Under the pieces are notes generated by a model. The model searched no databases. It was not told where the DNA came from and was given only the letters and a program-made list of their open reading frames with translations. Source: Acetobacter fabarum (GTDB lineage: Bacteria > Pseudomonadota > Alphaproteobacteria > Acetobacterales > Acetobacteraceae). Taken from it: DNA of 64,000 nucleotides. Numbering within the stretch: the stretch's first letter is position 1; the number at the start of each line of letters is the position of its first letter. Made by a program: the position numbers and the translations under genes. The stretch lies in contig NZ_WOTG01000001.1 of assembly GCF_011516925.1 (NCBI RefSeq), positions 434,001 to 498,000 on the forward strand. The letters are read 5' to 3'. Shown piece by piece: positions 9,391 to 18,956 of this stretch.

Positions 9391-9647
9391 GGGTGAGCGG
9401 GAGCCTGCACTGTGGGAGAAATGCTGACCTGAGCAGGGGGTGCTGGCACAACAGGCGTTACAACTGGCACAGCAGGAGCCGGGGGCACGGCAACGGAAGG
9501 GGTTGTTGCCACCGCATCGGCCGCAAAAGGCAGGTCATGGTGGACGGGCTGCGGCACGGGCGGCCGACCGGCAACCCCAAGGGCGGCAAAGCCCCCCAGC
9601 GCGCCAAGAACAACAACGGCAAAAACGATCAGAACCATACGGCTCAT
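9387..9647 (-). CDS. small membrane-anchored Pro/Val/Ala-rich protein, unknown function
   Basis: The 86-residue product has an N-terminal membrane segment (about residues 4-26, MVLIVFAVVVLGALGGFAAL) followed by an extracytoplasmic tail dominated by proline, valine and alanine. It has no recognisable domain. It is probably a single-pass anchor protein or uncleaved signal sequence. It diverges from aroKB (start 9713) and its stop overlaps the xerD GTG start by four bases, which supports it being a translated gene rather than chance. I do not recognise a family. Confidence 0.6.
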   Translation of the reverse strand: MSRMVLIVFAVVVLGALGGFAALGVAGRPPVPQPVHHDLPFAADAVATTPSVAVPPAPAVPVVTPVVPAPPAQVSISPTVQAPAHP

Positions 9648-9712
9648 TCGGGCAGGCTCCCCTTACAACAGATATAGGTGTGTTCTTTCTGCTCTATGTT
9701 AAGCTAGGCTTT

Positions 9713-11443
9713 ATGTCATCACGTATCTCTCCCCCCTCCCCAACCACAGACCCGCCGCCTATCCCGCTTGATCTGGAGCGGATTGTCCGCAACCCCAGCA
9801 GCACGGGCATGACCTCCGGACGCAGCATTGTGCTGGTCGGCCTTATGGGTGCTGGCAAAACAACGGTGGGCCGCCACCTTGCTGCCAGACTCGGCCTGCC
9901 TTTTGTTGACGCCGATGTTGAGATCGAGCGCGCTGCTGGCTGCTCCATTGCCGATGTGTTCCAGCTTTATGGCGAAAGCGCGTTCCGCGATGGTGAGCGC
10001 CGGGTGATTCGCCGCCTGCTTGAAGGCCCCCCCATGGTGCTGGCGACCGGGGGCGGCGCGTTCATGGATTCCCAGACCCGCGCTCTGGTGCGCAGGCAGG
10101 CGGTTTCGGTCTGGCTGCGCTGCCCGCTACCCGTGCTGCTCCGCCGTGTGGCGGGGCGCACACACAGGCCGCTGCTCAACACCGCATCCCCCAAAGATGT
10201 GCTGGACCGGCTGATGACCATCCGCCACCCGGTCTATGCCGAGGCCGAGATTATTGTCGATTGTGGAGACAACAACGTGGAACACACCACAACCCGCGTT
10301 ATGGAAGCGCTTGCCCTGTCCCGCCGCCCGTTGCGGCTGCCTGTGTCGCTGGCCAGAACGTCCTATGATGTGGTGATCGGCACGGACCTGATCAGCCGGG
10401 CAGGCGGGCTGCTGGCCCCGGTACTTCCACAGAAAAACGCCATCATCATTACCGACAGCACCGTAGCGCCGCTTTACCTGCAGAAGCTGGAGGATTCGCT
10501 ACGCGAAACGGGCGTACGCACCCGCAGCCTGCGCGTAACGCCGGGCGAGCAGAGCAAATGCCTGACCGTTTACCAGCACCTGACAGACGCGATTCTGGAA
10601 CATGGCGTGGAGCGGCGCACAACAATTATCGCCCTTGGTGGAGGAGTCGTGGGGGATCTGGCCGGGTTTGTGGCAGCCACCACCCTGCGCGGACTGCCTT
10701 TTGTGCAAATCCCGACCACCCTGCTTTCGCAGGTCGATTCTTCTGTAGGTGGTAAAACAGGCATCAACACACGCTGGGGCAAAAACCTGCTGGGCGCGTT
10801 CCATCAGCCTTTGTGTGTGTTGGCAGATGTAACCACGCTCAGCACCCTCCCCCGGCGCGAGCTGGTTGCGGGGTATGCCGAAATCGTCAAATCCGGCCTG
10901 ATCGGTGACCCGGCTCTGTTTAACTGGTGCGAGAAACACGGCGCGGCCGTGCTGGACCAAGAGCCTGAAGCGCTGGCCGAAGCCGTGCGGCAGGCCTGCG
11001 CCTTCAAGGCCCGCGTTGTGGCGGCAGATGAGCGTGAGGAGCAGAAAAGCAACGGGCGCGCGCTGCTCAACCTCGGCCATACCTTTGGCCACGCGCTGGA
11101 AGCCGAGCTTGGTTACGATGGCCGCCTGTTGCATGGCGAGGCTGTATCCATCGGGCTGAATCTGGCCTTTGCGCTTTCAGTCAGGCTCGGACTTTGCCCG
11201 GAGCAGGATCAACTCCGCGTGACACAGCACCTGGAAAGCCTGAACATGCCCGCGCATATCCGGGACCTGCCCCAGACCTTTGCCGTGGATGACCTGATGG
11301 CCCACATGCAACGGGACAAGAAGATGCAGGACGGGCGTCTCTCGTTCGTTCTTGCTCACGGAATCGGTCGTGCCTTTACAACACAGGACGTTCCTGCAGA
11401 TGCAGTCAGGGAAGTTCTGGTCTGCGATGGCGCGCAGGGGTGA
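9713..11443 (+). CDS. aroKB: bifunctional shikimate kinase / 3-dehydroquinate synthase
   Basis: One 576-residue frame joins two shikimate-pathway enzymes. The shikimate kinase half (about residues 35-205) has the Walker A loop GLMGAGKTTVG near residue 42, the DADVEIE segment, ATGGGAF and the RTHRPLL lid. The 3-dehydroquinate synthase half (about 215-576) has GGGVVGDLAGFVAAT, QVDSSVGGKTGIN, ELVAGYAEIVKSGLI and the zinc-site NLGHTFGHALE. In many bacteria aroK and aroB are adjacent separate genes; here there is no stop or frameshift between them. The frame runs back to 9440, but that part overlaps the divergent small gene. The ATG at 9713, just ahead of a plausible kinase N-terminus, is preferred. 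Confidence 0.95.
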   Translation: MSSRISPPSPTTDPPPIPLDLERIVRNPSSTGMTSGRSIVLVGLMGAGKTTVGRHLAARLGLPFVDADVEIERAAGCSIADVFQLYGESAFRDGERRVIRRLLEGPPMVLATGGGAFMDSQTRALVRRQAVSVWLRCPLPVLLRRVAGRTHRPLLNTASPKDVLDRLMTIRHPVYAEAEIIVDCGDNNVEHTTTRVMEALALSRRPLRLPVSLARTSYDVVIGTDLISRAGGLLAPVLPQKNAIIITDSTVAPLYLQKLEDSLRETGVRTRSLRVTPGEQSKCLTVYQHLTDAILEHGVERRTTIIALGGGVVGDLAGFVAATTLRGLPFVQIPTTLLSQVDSSVGGKTGINTRWGKNLLGAFHQPLCVLADVTTLSTLPRRELVAGYAEIVKSGLIGDPALFNWCEKHGAAVLDQEPEALAEAVRQACAFKARVVAADEREEQKSNGRALLNLGHTFGHALEAELGYDGRLLHGEAVSIGLNLAFALSVRLGLCPEQDQLRVTQHLESLNMPAHIRDLPQTFAVDDLMAHMQRDKKMQDGRLSFVLAHGIGRAFTTQDVPADAVREVLVCDGAQG

Positions 11444-11789
11444 GAAACAGACAGCCATGCACTTTATTTTTGGGGCGTTGCATTTTTGCCACCAGCCTCA
11501 ATTCCGCCTTATTCTGGCGCGAGAGCATGGCTTAAATCTGCAACGGCAGAGCTATTGGACACAGTAAACGAAGCAACAACCACGCAGCATGCAGCCAGTT
11601 CATGTTCATGCTGCAAAATGAGCTGTTGCAACGAAAGCACTGCTGTGTCTTTTAGTCGACAAGAGTATGAAACGTCGCTTTCCCGAATGGGTGGTGACCG
11701 CTTTATACGAATTTTTGGTGCATCGGGTGGTCAGTTACGCCAGTAATTGGTAGAACAGGCTCACCTAGATGAAATATTGAGGGCAAAAA
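11444..11789 (+). promoter_or_regulatory. 346-base leader region upstream of the OmpA gene
   Basis: No convincing gene is present. The stretch is clearly more AT-rich than its surroundings and must hold the promoter of the porin gene. The ribosome-binding site GAGGG lies at about 11780-11784, six bases before the ATG. I cannot assign -35/-10 boxes with confidence. The long untranslated leader is typical of abundant outer-membrane proteins. Confidence 0.4.
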
Positions 11790-12878
11790 ATGCGTCTCCG
11801 CACGGCGTTACTCGCAACAACCCTGATGGCAGCGGCTCCGGCGGCCGCATCCGCCACCACCATCACCGGCCCGTATGTCGACCTTGGCGGCGGCTACGAC
11901 CTGACCCAGACCCAGACGTTCAAAACCAAAGCTGGTTCTGAACCCGGCTCCAACAAGGTTGGCCACAAAAGCGGCTGGACCGGTTACGGCTCCGTCGGCT
12001 GGGGCTTCGGTAACGGCCTGCGCGCTGAAGTGGAAGGCACCTACCTGCGTTCCAACCTGAGCGGCAACACGGGCAATGGCTCGCGCAACCACGGTAAGGA
12101 TTCTTCCTACGGTGGCTTCATCAACGCTCTGTATGACTTCGACCTGACGAAGTTCGGCATCAACAACGTGCCGGTTACTCCGTTCATCGGTGCCGGTGCT
12201 GGCTACCTGTGGACGCAGGAACACCAGAGCTTTGGTTCCGCTCCTGGTTACCGCGGCACGAAGGGTGGCTTTGCTTACCAGGCCATCGTCGGTGCAGCAT
12301 TCGACACGGGTATCCCTGGCTTCCAGGTGACCGCGCAGTACCGTATGATCGGTCAGCCCGGCTCCTTCCGTAACGGCCAGTTCGACGACGTTCGCTCCGG
12401 CACGGACCGCACCAGCGTTGACCATCGCTTCAACCACCTGTTCATGGTTGGCCTGCGCTATGCGTTCGACACGGCTCCGCCGCCCCCGCCGCCGGCTGCT
12501 CCGATCGTTGCTGCTCCGGCTCCGCTGCCGGCACGCTCCTACCTCGTGTTCTTCGACTGGGATAAGTCTGTCCTGAGCGCACGCGCTCGTCAGATCGTGG
12601 CTGAAGCGGCTCAGGCTTCCACCCACGTTCAGACCACCCGCATCGAAGTTAACGGTTACACCGATAACTCCGCAGCTCACCCCGGCCCGCGCGGCGAAAA
12701 GTACAATCTGGGCCTGTCCCTGCATCGTGCTGAAAGCGTGAAGGCTGAGCTGGTTCATGACGGCGTTCCGGCTGCTGCTATCGACATCCACGGTTATGGC
12801 GAAGCCCATCCGCTGGTGCCGACCGGCCCGAACACCCGCGAACCGCAGAACCGCCGCGTGGAAATCATCCTCCACTAA
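11790..12878 (+). CDS. OmpA-family outer-membrane porin
   Basis: The 362-residue precursor has a signal peptide (about residues 1-22, ending AAASA). An eight-strand OmpA-like beta barrel follows (about 25-235), beginning GPYVDLGGGYDL and containing GWGFGNGLRAEVEG. Next come a proline-rich hinge (PPPPPPAAP) and a C-terminal peptidoglycan-associating OmpA domain starting LVFFDWDKSVLS, with the GYTDNSA and NRRVEI motifs. It anchors the outer membrane to peptidoglycan and forms a barrel. Synonymous codon choice is visibly more biased than in neighbours, which suggests high expression. The gene stands alone, with a strong terminator just downstream. A paralogue lies at 54938-56098. Confidence 0.93.
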   Translation: MRLRTALLATTLMAAAPAAASATTITGPYVDLGGGYDLTQTQTFKTKAGSEPGSNKVGHKSGWTGYGSVGWGFGNGLRAEVEGTYLRSNLSGNTGNGSRNHGKDSSYGGFINALYDFDLTKFGINNVPVTPFIGAGAGYLWTQEHQSFGSAPGYRGTKGGFAYQAIVGAAFDTGIPGFQVTAQYRMIGQPGSFRNGQFDDVRSGTDRTSVDHRFNHLFMVGLRYAFDTAPPPPPPAAPIVAAPAPLPARSYLVFFDWDKSVLSARARQIVAEAAQASTHVQTTRIEVNGYTDNSAAHPGPRGEKYNLGLSLHRAESVKAELVHDGVPAAAIDIHGYGEAHPLVPTGPNTREPQNRRVEIILH

Positions 12879-12905
12879 TCGGTCTGCTCCGGGTTACCTC
12901 GGAAC

Positions 12906-12940
12906 AAAAAGAGAGGCACCTTCGGGTGCCTCTTTTTTTA
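12906..12940 (+). terminator. Rho-independent terminator after the first OmpA gene
   Basis: GAGGCACC at 12913-12920 pairs with GGTGCCTC at 12925-12932 around a TTCG tetraloop, followed by TTTTTTT. An A-run precedes the stem, so it could also work on the other strand. Confidence 0.92.
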
Positions 12941-13457
12941 TGTCTGCTCACTGGAGAGCGGCCCTGCATATTTGTCTTTTTTTACGGAACCTTATCCTCA
13001 GCGCCTTTTTGCATTACTGCTTATTGCCAAGAACAGTTCAGCCGCATGATTGAATACCCTGCATGCGTGTTCTTGAAAAAGCCGATCAGACAGTTCATAC
13101 CCCCGATCACCCATTTAAAAAAAACACATTCTTTCAGTCAGTTACACTAATGCGCCCGCCTCGATAGCCTTACCTGTCAAGTATTTTCAAACATAGTGCT
13201 GTACAGACGGTAGCCTACTCTTCGAGCTCGAGCACGCAGCCATGCACCACCGCGGCCTGTTGCATATACATCACACCCTTCCTGTTCACGCCCCAATACA
13301 CCAGACATAAGCAGAGCAAGCGCACCGCATAACAGGAGCAGTTCATACCCAAGTCAGCCACGACCCCTCGGAAGATTCCTGAACAGGATACAGCGAGGCC
13401 CGGGCGGCTCCGTTTTTATATCTTGCCCTGCGCATTTTTTTCTGACTTTTGCAGGGG
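12941..13457. other. 517-base gap with no supported gene
   Basis: The stretch between the porin terminator and the GtrA gene is relatively AT-rich and interrupted in all frames. No tRNA, repeat array or convincing small gene was seen. It presumably contains the GtrA promoter, but no clear boxes stand out. Confidence 0.4.
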
Positions 13458-13955
13458 ATGCGTTCAGTTCTTCCGTTCAGGCTCTCCCCACGCCTTTTGC
13501 GCTTTTTCAAATTTTGCGTTGTCGGCTGTCTGGGTTTTGTGTGGGACACAGGCTCCGTTTACGCTCTGCGCCCCGTTATCGGGTTAACTGCCGCAACGCT
13601 GGCGGCTTATTTTATTGCCGCAACGCTCAACTGGATTCTGAACAGTTTATGGACATTCCGCGGTGTTGGGCACCACGAGCACCCGGTGCTGCAATGGCTG
13701 CGATTCCTTTCCGCCAACAGTCTGGGTTTTTTTCTTAACCGCGGAACGGTCTATACGCTGTTCTACCTTTTTCCGCTTTGCGTCCATTACCCCATTCTGG
13801 CTCTGGCCTGCGGCTGTTTTGCTGGGTTGTTTGCCAACTTCAACCTGACGCAAAAACTGGTTTTTCGTGAAAAACCACCTGCTTCGGCACTGGAGCTTGC
13901 AGAAATGACAGTGCAGCTCCCCCCCACCGACCCCACACACAACGCAGAGCCATAA
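13458..13955 (+). CDS. GtrA-family membrane protein
   Basis: The 165-residue protein has four hydrophobic segments and the GtrA-like pattern: an N-terminal FFKFCVVGCLGFVWDTGSVY helix, the LNWILNSLWTFRG loop, a third segment around SANSLGFFLNRG, and a C-terminal FANFNLTQKLVFRE motif. GtrA proteins are thought to move lipid-linked sugars such as undecaprenyl-phosphate-glucose across the inner membrane for surface polysaccharide modification. Neither possible start (TTG 13449, ATG 13458) has a well-spaced ribosome-binding site; the ATG is used. No glycosyltransferase partner is adjacent, so the substrate is unknown. Confidence 0.82.
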   Translation: MRSVLPFRLSPRLLRFFKFCVVGCLGFVWDTGSVYALRPVIGLTAATLAAYFIAATLNWILNSLWTFRGVGHHEHPVLQWLRFLSANSLGFFLNRGTVYTLFYLFPLCVHYPILALACGCFAGLFANFNLTQKLVFREKPPASALELAEMTVQLPPTDPTHNAEP

Positions 13956-14069
13956 TCCTGCCCTCTTTCAGAGAAGCACAGGGTGCGCTACATTTACCCA
14001 CAGGTTTAAGAGAATACTGCGCGTATCACCCGGCCGTAAGCATCGTCCGTCGCTCTGCGGGAGGGTCTT

Positions 14070-16754
14070 ATGCGCTCAACCAGTTTCAGGACTTTGCTGC
14101 CTCACGCCATGCTGACAACAAATGAAATCCGCACCGCTTTTCTGGACTATTTTGCCAGCAAGGGCCACCAGATCGTCCCCTCCTCGTCCCTCGTGCCGAG
14201 CAACGACCCAACCCTGCTGTTTACCAACGCGGGGATGGTCCAGTTCAAAAACGTGTTTACGGGGCAGGAAACACGCCCCTATTCCCGCGCAACAACCGCA
14301 CAGAAAGTTGTGCGCGCAGGTGGCAAGCACAACGATCTGGATAACGTTGGCTACACGGCCCGGCACCATACGTTCTTTGAAATGATGGGGAATTTTTCCT
14401 TCGGGGATTATTTCAAACCGCAGGCCATAGAGCTGGCATGGAACCTGATTACCAAGGGTTTTGGCATCTCCCCGGACAAGCTGCTTGTAACCGTCTTTGC
14501 TGAGGATGAAGAAGCCGCCGGTCTGTGGCGCTCCATTGCAGGGCTGGATGACAGCCGCATTATCCGCATCCCCACTTCCGACAACTTCTGGCGGATGGGT
14601 GATACCGGCCCCTGCGGCCCCTGCTCCGAGATTTTTTATGATCACGGCCCCGATGTTCCCGGTGGCCCCCCCGGCTCCCCCGATGAAGATGGCGATCGGT
14701 TTGTTGAAATCTGGAACCTCGTGTTCATGCAGTATTTCGAAGACCCGCCGGGCACACGTTCCCCCCTGCCCCGCCCTTCCATTGATACGGGTCTGGGGCT
14801 GGAACGCTTTGCCGCCATCATGCAGGGCAAGCGTGACAACTACGATACGGACACGTTTGTATCGCTCATCAACGCATCATCGGAACTGACGCATCAGGCC
14901 GTGGACGGCCCCTTCAAGGCCAGCCACCGCGTTGTGGCCGATCACCTGCGCTCCACCGCGTTCCTGATTGCCGATGGTGTTCTGCCCTCCAAGGATGGCC
15001 GCGGTTATGTGCTGCGCCGGATCATGCGCCGCGCCATGCGCCATTTGCACATGATGGGCACCACAGACCCGATTTTTTACAAGCTGCTGCCAGCCCTGAT
15101 CCAGCAGATGGGTTCGGCCTACCCCGAACTGGTGCATGGGGAAGCCCTGATCCGCGAAACCATGCGCGGGGAGGAAGAACGCTTTAAAGCCATGCTCGAC
15201 CGCGGCCTGCACCTGCTGGACGACGAAAAAAGCAAGCTGGCCTCTGGCGCACCGCTCCCCGGTGATGTGGCCTTCCGCCTGTATGACACATTCGGCTTCC
15301 CGCTGGATCTGACGCAGGACGCCCTGCGCGGTAGCGGCCACGATGTGGATGTAAAAGGCTTTGATGACGCCATGACCATCCAGCGCCAGCGTGCCCGCGC
15401 GGCCTGGACCGGTTCTGGCGATACAGCGGTTGAAACCATCTGGTTTGAAGCCCGCGACAAGTTTGGTGCTTCCGAATTCCTAGGCTACTCCACCGAGCAG
15501 GCTGATGGCGAGGTTCTGGCTCTTGTTGCCGGCAACGCGTTCCTGCCGGAAGCCACGATCGGGCAGGAAGTTGCCGTGCTGCTCAACCAGACCCCATTTT
15601 ATGGGGAAAGTGGTGGTCAGGCGGGCGATACAGGCTTTTTGACCGCCAAAGGGCTGAAGATCGCCATCCGCGATACACAGAAAAAAGCAGGTGACCTGAT
15701 CGTGCATTACGGCACGGTTACCGAAGGAACGCTCAAGCCCGGCGTGGCTGTAACCGCCACCGTGGACCATGACCGTCGTTCGGCCATACGTGCCCACCAT
15801 TCGGCCACCCACCTGTTGCACGAAGCCCTGCGCCGCCGCCTTGGTGCGCATGTGGCACAAAAAGGCAGCCTGAACACCCCCGACCGCCTGCGCTTTGACG
15901 TTAGCCAGCCCCGCCCGATTACGGCGGAAGAACTGGCGGATATTGAGGCCGAAGTGAACCACCGTATTCGCCAGAATGCGGCCGTGACCACCCGCTCCAT
16001 GACCCCCGAAGAAGCCATTGCCGAAGGGGCAACCGCCCTGTTTGGCGAAAAATACGGCGATGAGGTGCGCGTTGTGGCCATGGGCCCGTCTGAAGATGGC
16101 AAGGGAGCGTGGTCCATGGAACTGTGTGGTGGCACGCATGTCAGCCGCACGGGGGATATTGGGCAGTTCCGTATTGTGGCCGAAAACGGTGTTTCCGCCG
16201 GTGTGCGGCGTATCGAAGCCGTAGCAGGCAAGGCTGCCGAATCCCTGACGGCTACCAACGAGCAGAGGCTGCTCCAGCTTGCCAGCATGATGAAGGTGAG
16301 CGTGGCCGATGCCCCCGAACGGCTGGCTACCCTGCTGGAAGAACGCAAGGCCATGGAACGCCAGATTGCCAACCTGCAACGCCAGATGGCAACAGGCAGC
16401 GTTGCCGCTGCTGGCGTGGAAAAAGTGGGGGCTGCCCGCCTGGCCACACGTAATGTGGGGGAAACCCCCGCACGTGAACTGAAAGGGCTGGCAGAAACCA
16501 TTCTCAAGCAGGGCGAAGCCGATGTGGTGGTCCTGATTTCCTGCGCTGAAGGCAAAGGCAGTGTTGTGGCGGCCGTAGCCCCGGCCCTGACCGAAAAGGT
16601 CAGCGCCGTGACTCTGGTCAAGGCAGCCAGCGTGGCCATGGGTGGCAAAGGTGGCGGTGGCCGCCCGGACATGGCGCAGGCCGGTGGCCCGGATGGCGCA
16701 GCAGCGGATGCGGCCTTTGCCGCCGTACGCGATGTGCTGAAAGAAACCGTCTGA
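14070..16754 (+). CDS. alaS: alanine--tRNA ligase
   Basis: The 894-residue class II synthetase has the full AlaRS layout. The aminoacylation domain includes [15 protein letters not shown] and [18 protein letters not shown]. The editing domain carries the HHSATHLLH zinc-type motif near residue 575 and the [13 protein letters not shown] motif near 684. The C-terminal oligomerisation domain ends with the glycine-rich [14 protein letters not shown] segment. The ATG at 14070 has a good ribosome-binding site (GGAGG, five bases away). Most family members begin about 13 residues later, at the ATG at 14109 ([11 protein letters not shown]), which lacks one. Both are possible. Confidence 0.96.
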   Translation: MRSTSFRTLLPHAMLTTNEIRTAFLDYFASKGHQIVPSSSLVPSNDPTLLFTNAGMVQFKNVFTGQETRPYSRATTAQKVVRAGGKHNDLDNVGYTARHHTFFEMMGNFSFGDYFKPQAIELAWNLITKGFGISPDKLLVTVFAEDEEAAGLWRSIAGLDDSRIIRIPTSDNFWRMGDTGPCGPCSEIFYDHGPDVPGGPPGSPDEDGDRFVEIWNLVFMQYFEDPPGTRSPLPRPSIDTGLGLERFAAIMQGKRDNYDTDTFVSLINASSELTHQAVDGPFKASHRVVADHLRSTAFLIADGVLPSKDGRGYVLRRIMRRAMRHLHMMGTTDPIFYKLLPALIQQMGSAYPELVHGEALIRETMRGEEERFKAMLDRGLHLLDDEKSKLASGAPLPGDVAFRLYDTFGFPLDLTQDALRGSGHDVDVKGFDDAMTIQRQRARAAWTGSGDTAVETIWFEARDKFGASEFLGYSTEQADGEVLALVAGNAFLPEATIGQEVAVLLNQTPFYGESGGQAGDTGFLTAKGLKIAIRDTQKKAGDLIVHYGTVTEGTLKPGVAVTATVDHDRRSAIRAHHSATHLLHEALRRRLGAHVAQKGSLNTPDRLRFDVSQPRPITAEELADIEAEVNHRIRQNAAVTTRSMTPEEAIAEGATALFGEKYGDEVRVVAMGPSEDGKGAWSMELCGGTHVSRTGDIGQFRIVAENGVSAGVRRIEAVAGKAAESLTATNEQRLLQLASMMKVSVADAPERLATLLEERKAMERQIANLQRQMATGSVAAAGVEKVGAARLATRNVGETPARELKGLAETILKQGEADVVVLISCAEGKGSVVAAVAPALTEKVSAVTLVKAASVAMGGKGGGGRPDMAQAGGPDGAAADAAFAAVRDVLKETV

Positions 16755-16772
16755 CACAGACGCCCTGAAAAC

Positions 16773-16813
16773 GAAGCAGCGGAGCAGACCTTACTCCCCT
16801 GTCCCGCTGCTTC
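16773..16813. terminator. inverted repeat between alaS and psd
   Basis: GAAGCAGCGG at 16773-16782 and CCGCTGCTTC at 16804-16813 form a perfect 10-bp stem with a 21-base loop. There is no T-run. It may attenuate or process the transcript between alaS and psd. Confidence 0.4.
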
Positions 16814-16846
16814 CCTTTGGTGCGCCTTTGGCGTAAGGATTGCGTT

Positions 16847-17536
16847 ATGTCTTTACTTGCATCCCTTAAACTTGTTGTTGCACGCCCCCACCCCGAAGCC
16901 CGCCCGTTTTTGCTGGCATCGGGTGCGGTGTCCGCTGTGTCCTACCTGCTTGGCCGCAAGCTGCGCTGCCCCAAGCTGCGCCTGCTTGGCCATGCCAGCA
17001 CCGGCTTTTTTGGCTTCTGCCTCTACTTTTTCCGGGACCCGGAGCGTGTAACACCTGCCCGTAATGACGTGGCGGTGGCACCTGCGGATGGGCATATTGT
17101 GTCCATTGAAAAAATTGCCCCCCCCAAAGAACTGGGTATGGGCGAAACCCCGGTATGGCGGATTGCCACCTTCCTGTCCGTTCTGGATGTGCATGTAAAC
17201 CGTATGCCCGCAGCAGGGACAGTTACCCGTATTGCCTACCACCCGGGCCTGTTCCTGAACGCAAGTCTGGACAAGGCATCCGAGCAGAATGAACGCAATG
17301 CGCTCAGCCTGACCCTGCCAGATGGCCGCATGCTGGCCGTGGTGCAGATTGCAGGGCTGGTTGCACGCCGGATTGTCTGTTCCGTCAATGAAGGTACAAA
17401 AGTGGAAGCGGGCGAACGCTTCGGCCTGATCCGCTTTGGATCACGCACCGACCTGTATCTGCCGCCCGGTGTTGAACCGCTGGTAGCTGTTGGTCAGACC
17501 ATGGTTGGCGGTGAGACCGTCATGGCGCGTCTCTGA
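16847..17536 (+). CDS. psd: phosphatidylserine decarboxylase proenzyme
   Basis: The 229-residue protein is of the short (type II-like) Psd class common in alphaproteobacteria. It converts phosphatidylserine to phosphatidylethanolamine at the inner membrane. The membrane-associated N-terminus is followed by FFRDPER, APADGHIVSIEK and FLSVLDVHVNRMPAAG, with the catalytic His in the last. Self-cleavage to the pyruvoyl cofactor is expected at the Gly-Ser of RFGSRTDLYLP near the C-terminus. The ATG at 16847 has an AAGGA site upstream and fits the family start. The open frame from 16817 adds ten unlikely residues. It is followed at once by pssA, which makes its substrate. Confidence 0.95.
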   Translation: MSLLASLKLVVARPHPEARPFLLASGAVSAVSYLLGRKLRCPKLRLLGHASTGFFGFCLYFFRDPERVTPARNDVAVAPADGHIVSIEKIAPPKELGMGETPVWRIATFLSVLDVHVNRMPAAGTVTRIAYHPGLFLNASLDKASEQNERNALSLTLPDGRMLAVVQIAGLVARRIVCSVNEGTKVEAGERFGLIRFGSRTDLYLPPGVEPLVAVGQTMVGGETVMARL

Positions 17537-17543
17537 CAAGCCC

Positions 17544-18434
17544 GTGACACTCCCCACACCAACACCTCCTGCAGTGGTTCTGACCGAGCAAACGGATGCG
17601 CCGCGCCCGCGCCACCGCAAGCGGCGTGTGCGCAACAAAAGCCGCGGCCCTTCCTTTAACCGCCTGATTCCCAACATTCTGACAATGCTGGGGCTTTGCG
17701 CGGGCCTGATGGGCATGCGTTTTGCCATTGAAGGACGTTTTCAGGCGGCTGCGGCAGCATTGCTCATTTCCGCCTTTATTGATGGGCTGGACGGGCGCAT
17801 TGCCCGCATGCTTCGCGGGGCCACACGCTTTGGCGCGGAGTTTGACAGCCTTTCCGACTTTCTGTGCTTTGGGGTCGCTCCCTCGTTCCTGCTGTATTTC
17901 TGGGCGATCAAGGACAGTAACCGCTACGCTTTTCTGCCCTGCCTGCTCTTTACGGTCTGCATGGCGCTCAGGCTGGCGCGCTTTAACGCCAATCTGGATG
18001 GGGAAGAGCTGAAACCCAAATATGCCAGCAACTTCTTTACCGGCGTACCCGCACCCGCCGGAGCCGGGCTTGCGCTTTTCCCGCTCTTTTTGGGGCTGGA
18101 AGCACAAAAGCTGGGCATAGACTGGCTTTACAACCTGACCCGCCTGCCATGGCTGCCGGACTTTACCTTGACCAGCACGGCCCTGCTGCTGGTTTCCACC
18201 CTTCCGGTCTGGTCCTTTAAAAACTTCAAGGTTCCGGCCCAGTTTGTGCTGCCCCTTATGCTGGGGACCGGCATTTACGCAGTGGTGCTGGTGGCAGACC
18301 CGTGGGCCGCACTGGCTGCGGCAGGCGTAATCTATATGGTTCTGCTCCCCTTAAGCCGCCGCAGTTTTCTCAAACTGAAAAAAGCGGCAGAAGACCTGCA
18401 TAAAGACGATACCGAAACGCCCTCATCCCCCTGA
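17544..18434 (+). CDS. pssA: CDP-diacylglycerol--serine O-phosphatidyltransferase
   Basis: This CDP-alcohol phosphatidyltransferase of about 296 residues makes phosphatidylserine from CDP-diacylglycerol and serine. The family motif is intact: DGLDGRIAR followed by GAEFDSLSD, which supplies the metal-binding aspartates. Several membrane helices follow. The N-terminus is basic (RPRHRKRRVRNK) before the first helix. The start is uncertain: GTG at 17544, seven bases after the psd stop, is chosen over the TTG at 17490 that lies inside psd. Together with psd it forms the phosphatidylethanolamine operon. The stop codon lies within a terminator hairpin shared with the convergent Hyf-like operon. Confidence 0.92.
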   Translation: MTLPTPTPPAVVLTEQTDAPRPRHRKRRVRNKSRGPSFNRLIPNILTMLGLCAGLMGMRFAIEGRFQAAAAALLISAFIDGLDGRIARMLRGATRFGAEFDSLSDFLCFGVAPSFLLYFWAIKDSNRYAFLPCLLFTVCMALRLARFNANLDGEELKPKYASNFFTGVPAPAGAGLALFPLFLGLEAQKLGIDWLYNLTRLPWLPDFTLTSTALLLVSTLPVWSFKNFKVPAQFVLPLMLGTGIYAVVLVADPWAALAAAGVIYMVLLPLSRRSFLKLKKAAEDLHKDDTETPSSP

Positions 18435-18450
18435 GGGCGTTTCTTTTTTA
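18414..18450 (+). terminator. terminator overlapping the convergent 3' ends of pssA and the HyfI-like gene
   Basis: GAAACGCCCTCA (18414-18425) pairs perfectly over 12 bp with TGAGGGCGTTTC (18432-18443) around a six-base loop, followed by TTTTTT on the plus strand. The pssA stop codon is the first three bases of the right arm, and the opposing HyfI-like stop is in the left arm. Confidence 0.9.
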
Positions 18451-18920
18451 CCGCCCTGCGCGGCACTCCCAAGCAGGGAGCACAACCCGTTCAGGATTTC
18501 CTGCGGGCTGGGTGGGCACCCCGTAATGGCCAGATCGACCGATACGCGCCGCTCCAGCCCCCCCATAACGGCATAATTTTCGCTAAATACGCCGCCATCC
18601 AGTGCGCAGTTGCCAATGCTGATAATGCCTTTGGGGTTTGGCATGGCCTCCCACGCTGCCTGCAACACAGGAGCCATGGTGCGGGTTAAAGCCCCGGTAA
18701 CCAGAAGCACATCGGCCGAGCGGGGGGAGTTTACAAACCCGAACCCCGCCCCCTGCATGTCATACGGCAGGCAGGTCATGGCCTGTAGCTCCATGCCACA
18801 GCCACCACAGCCACCCGTATCCACATGAAAAAGCAGCAAGGGCCAGCGCGGACCTAATGGTTTGCGCTTTTGCCGCTCTTTCCAGAACACCGTATTCATG
18901 ACCGCGCGGATCAGCCCCAT
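18423..18920 (-). CDS. HyfI/NuoB-like iron-sulfur subunit of a NiFe-less group 4 hydrogenase-related complex
   Basis: The 165-residue protein resembles the small subunit of group 4 hydrogenases (HycG/HyfI) and complex I NuoB. The [4Fe-4S] ligands are all present: Cys38 and Cys41 in DTGGCGGCGME, Cys105 in IGNCALDGG and Cys135 in TGCPPSPQEIL. Unlike the other subunits of this operon, its cofactor site is therefore intact. It is the last gene of the operon, 36 bases after the HyfG-like stop. The ATG at 18920 is used; another ATG at 18899 is possible. Its C-terminus runs into the terminator shared with pssA. Confidence 0.88.
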   Translation of the reverse strand: MGLIRAVMNTVFWKERQKRKPLGPRWPLLLFHVDTGGCGGCGMELQAMTCLPYDMQGAGFGFVNSPRSADVLLVTGALTRTMAPVLQAAWEAMPNPKGIISIGNCALDGGVFSENYAVMGGLERRVSVDLAITGCPPSPQEILNGLCSLLGSAAQGGKKETPSGG

Positions 18921-18956
18921 GACCGCCCCGCCTTGTACCCGTTCATGCCTGCTCCC

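Noticed and set aside
11808-12875. 355-codon open frame antisense to the first OmpA gene
   Set aside because: It is explained by strong codon bias of the porin gene on the other strand; there is no domain and no ribosome-binding site.
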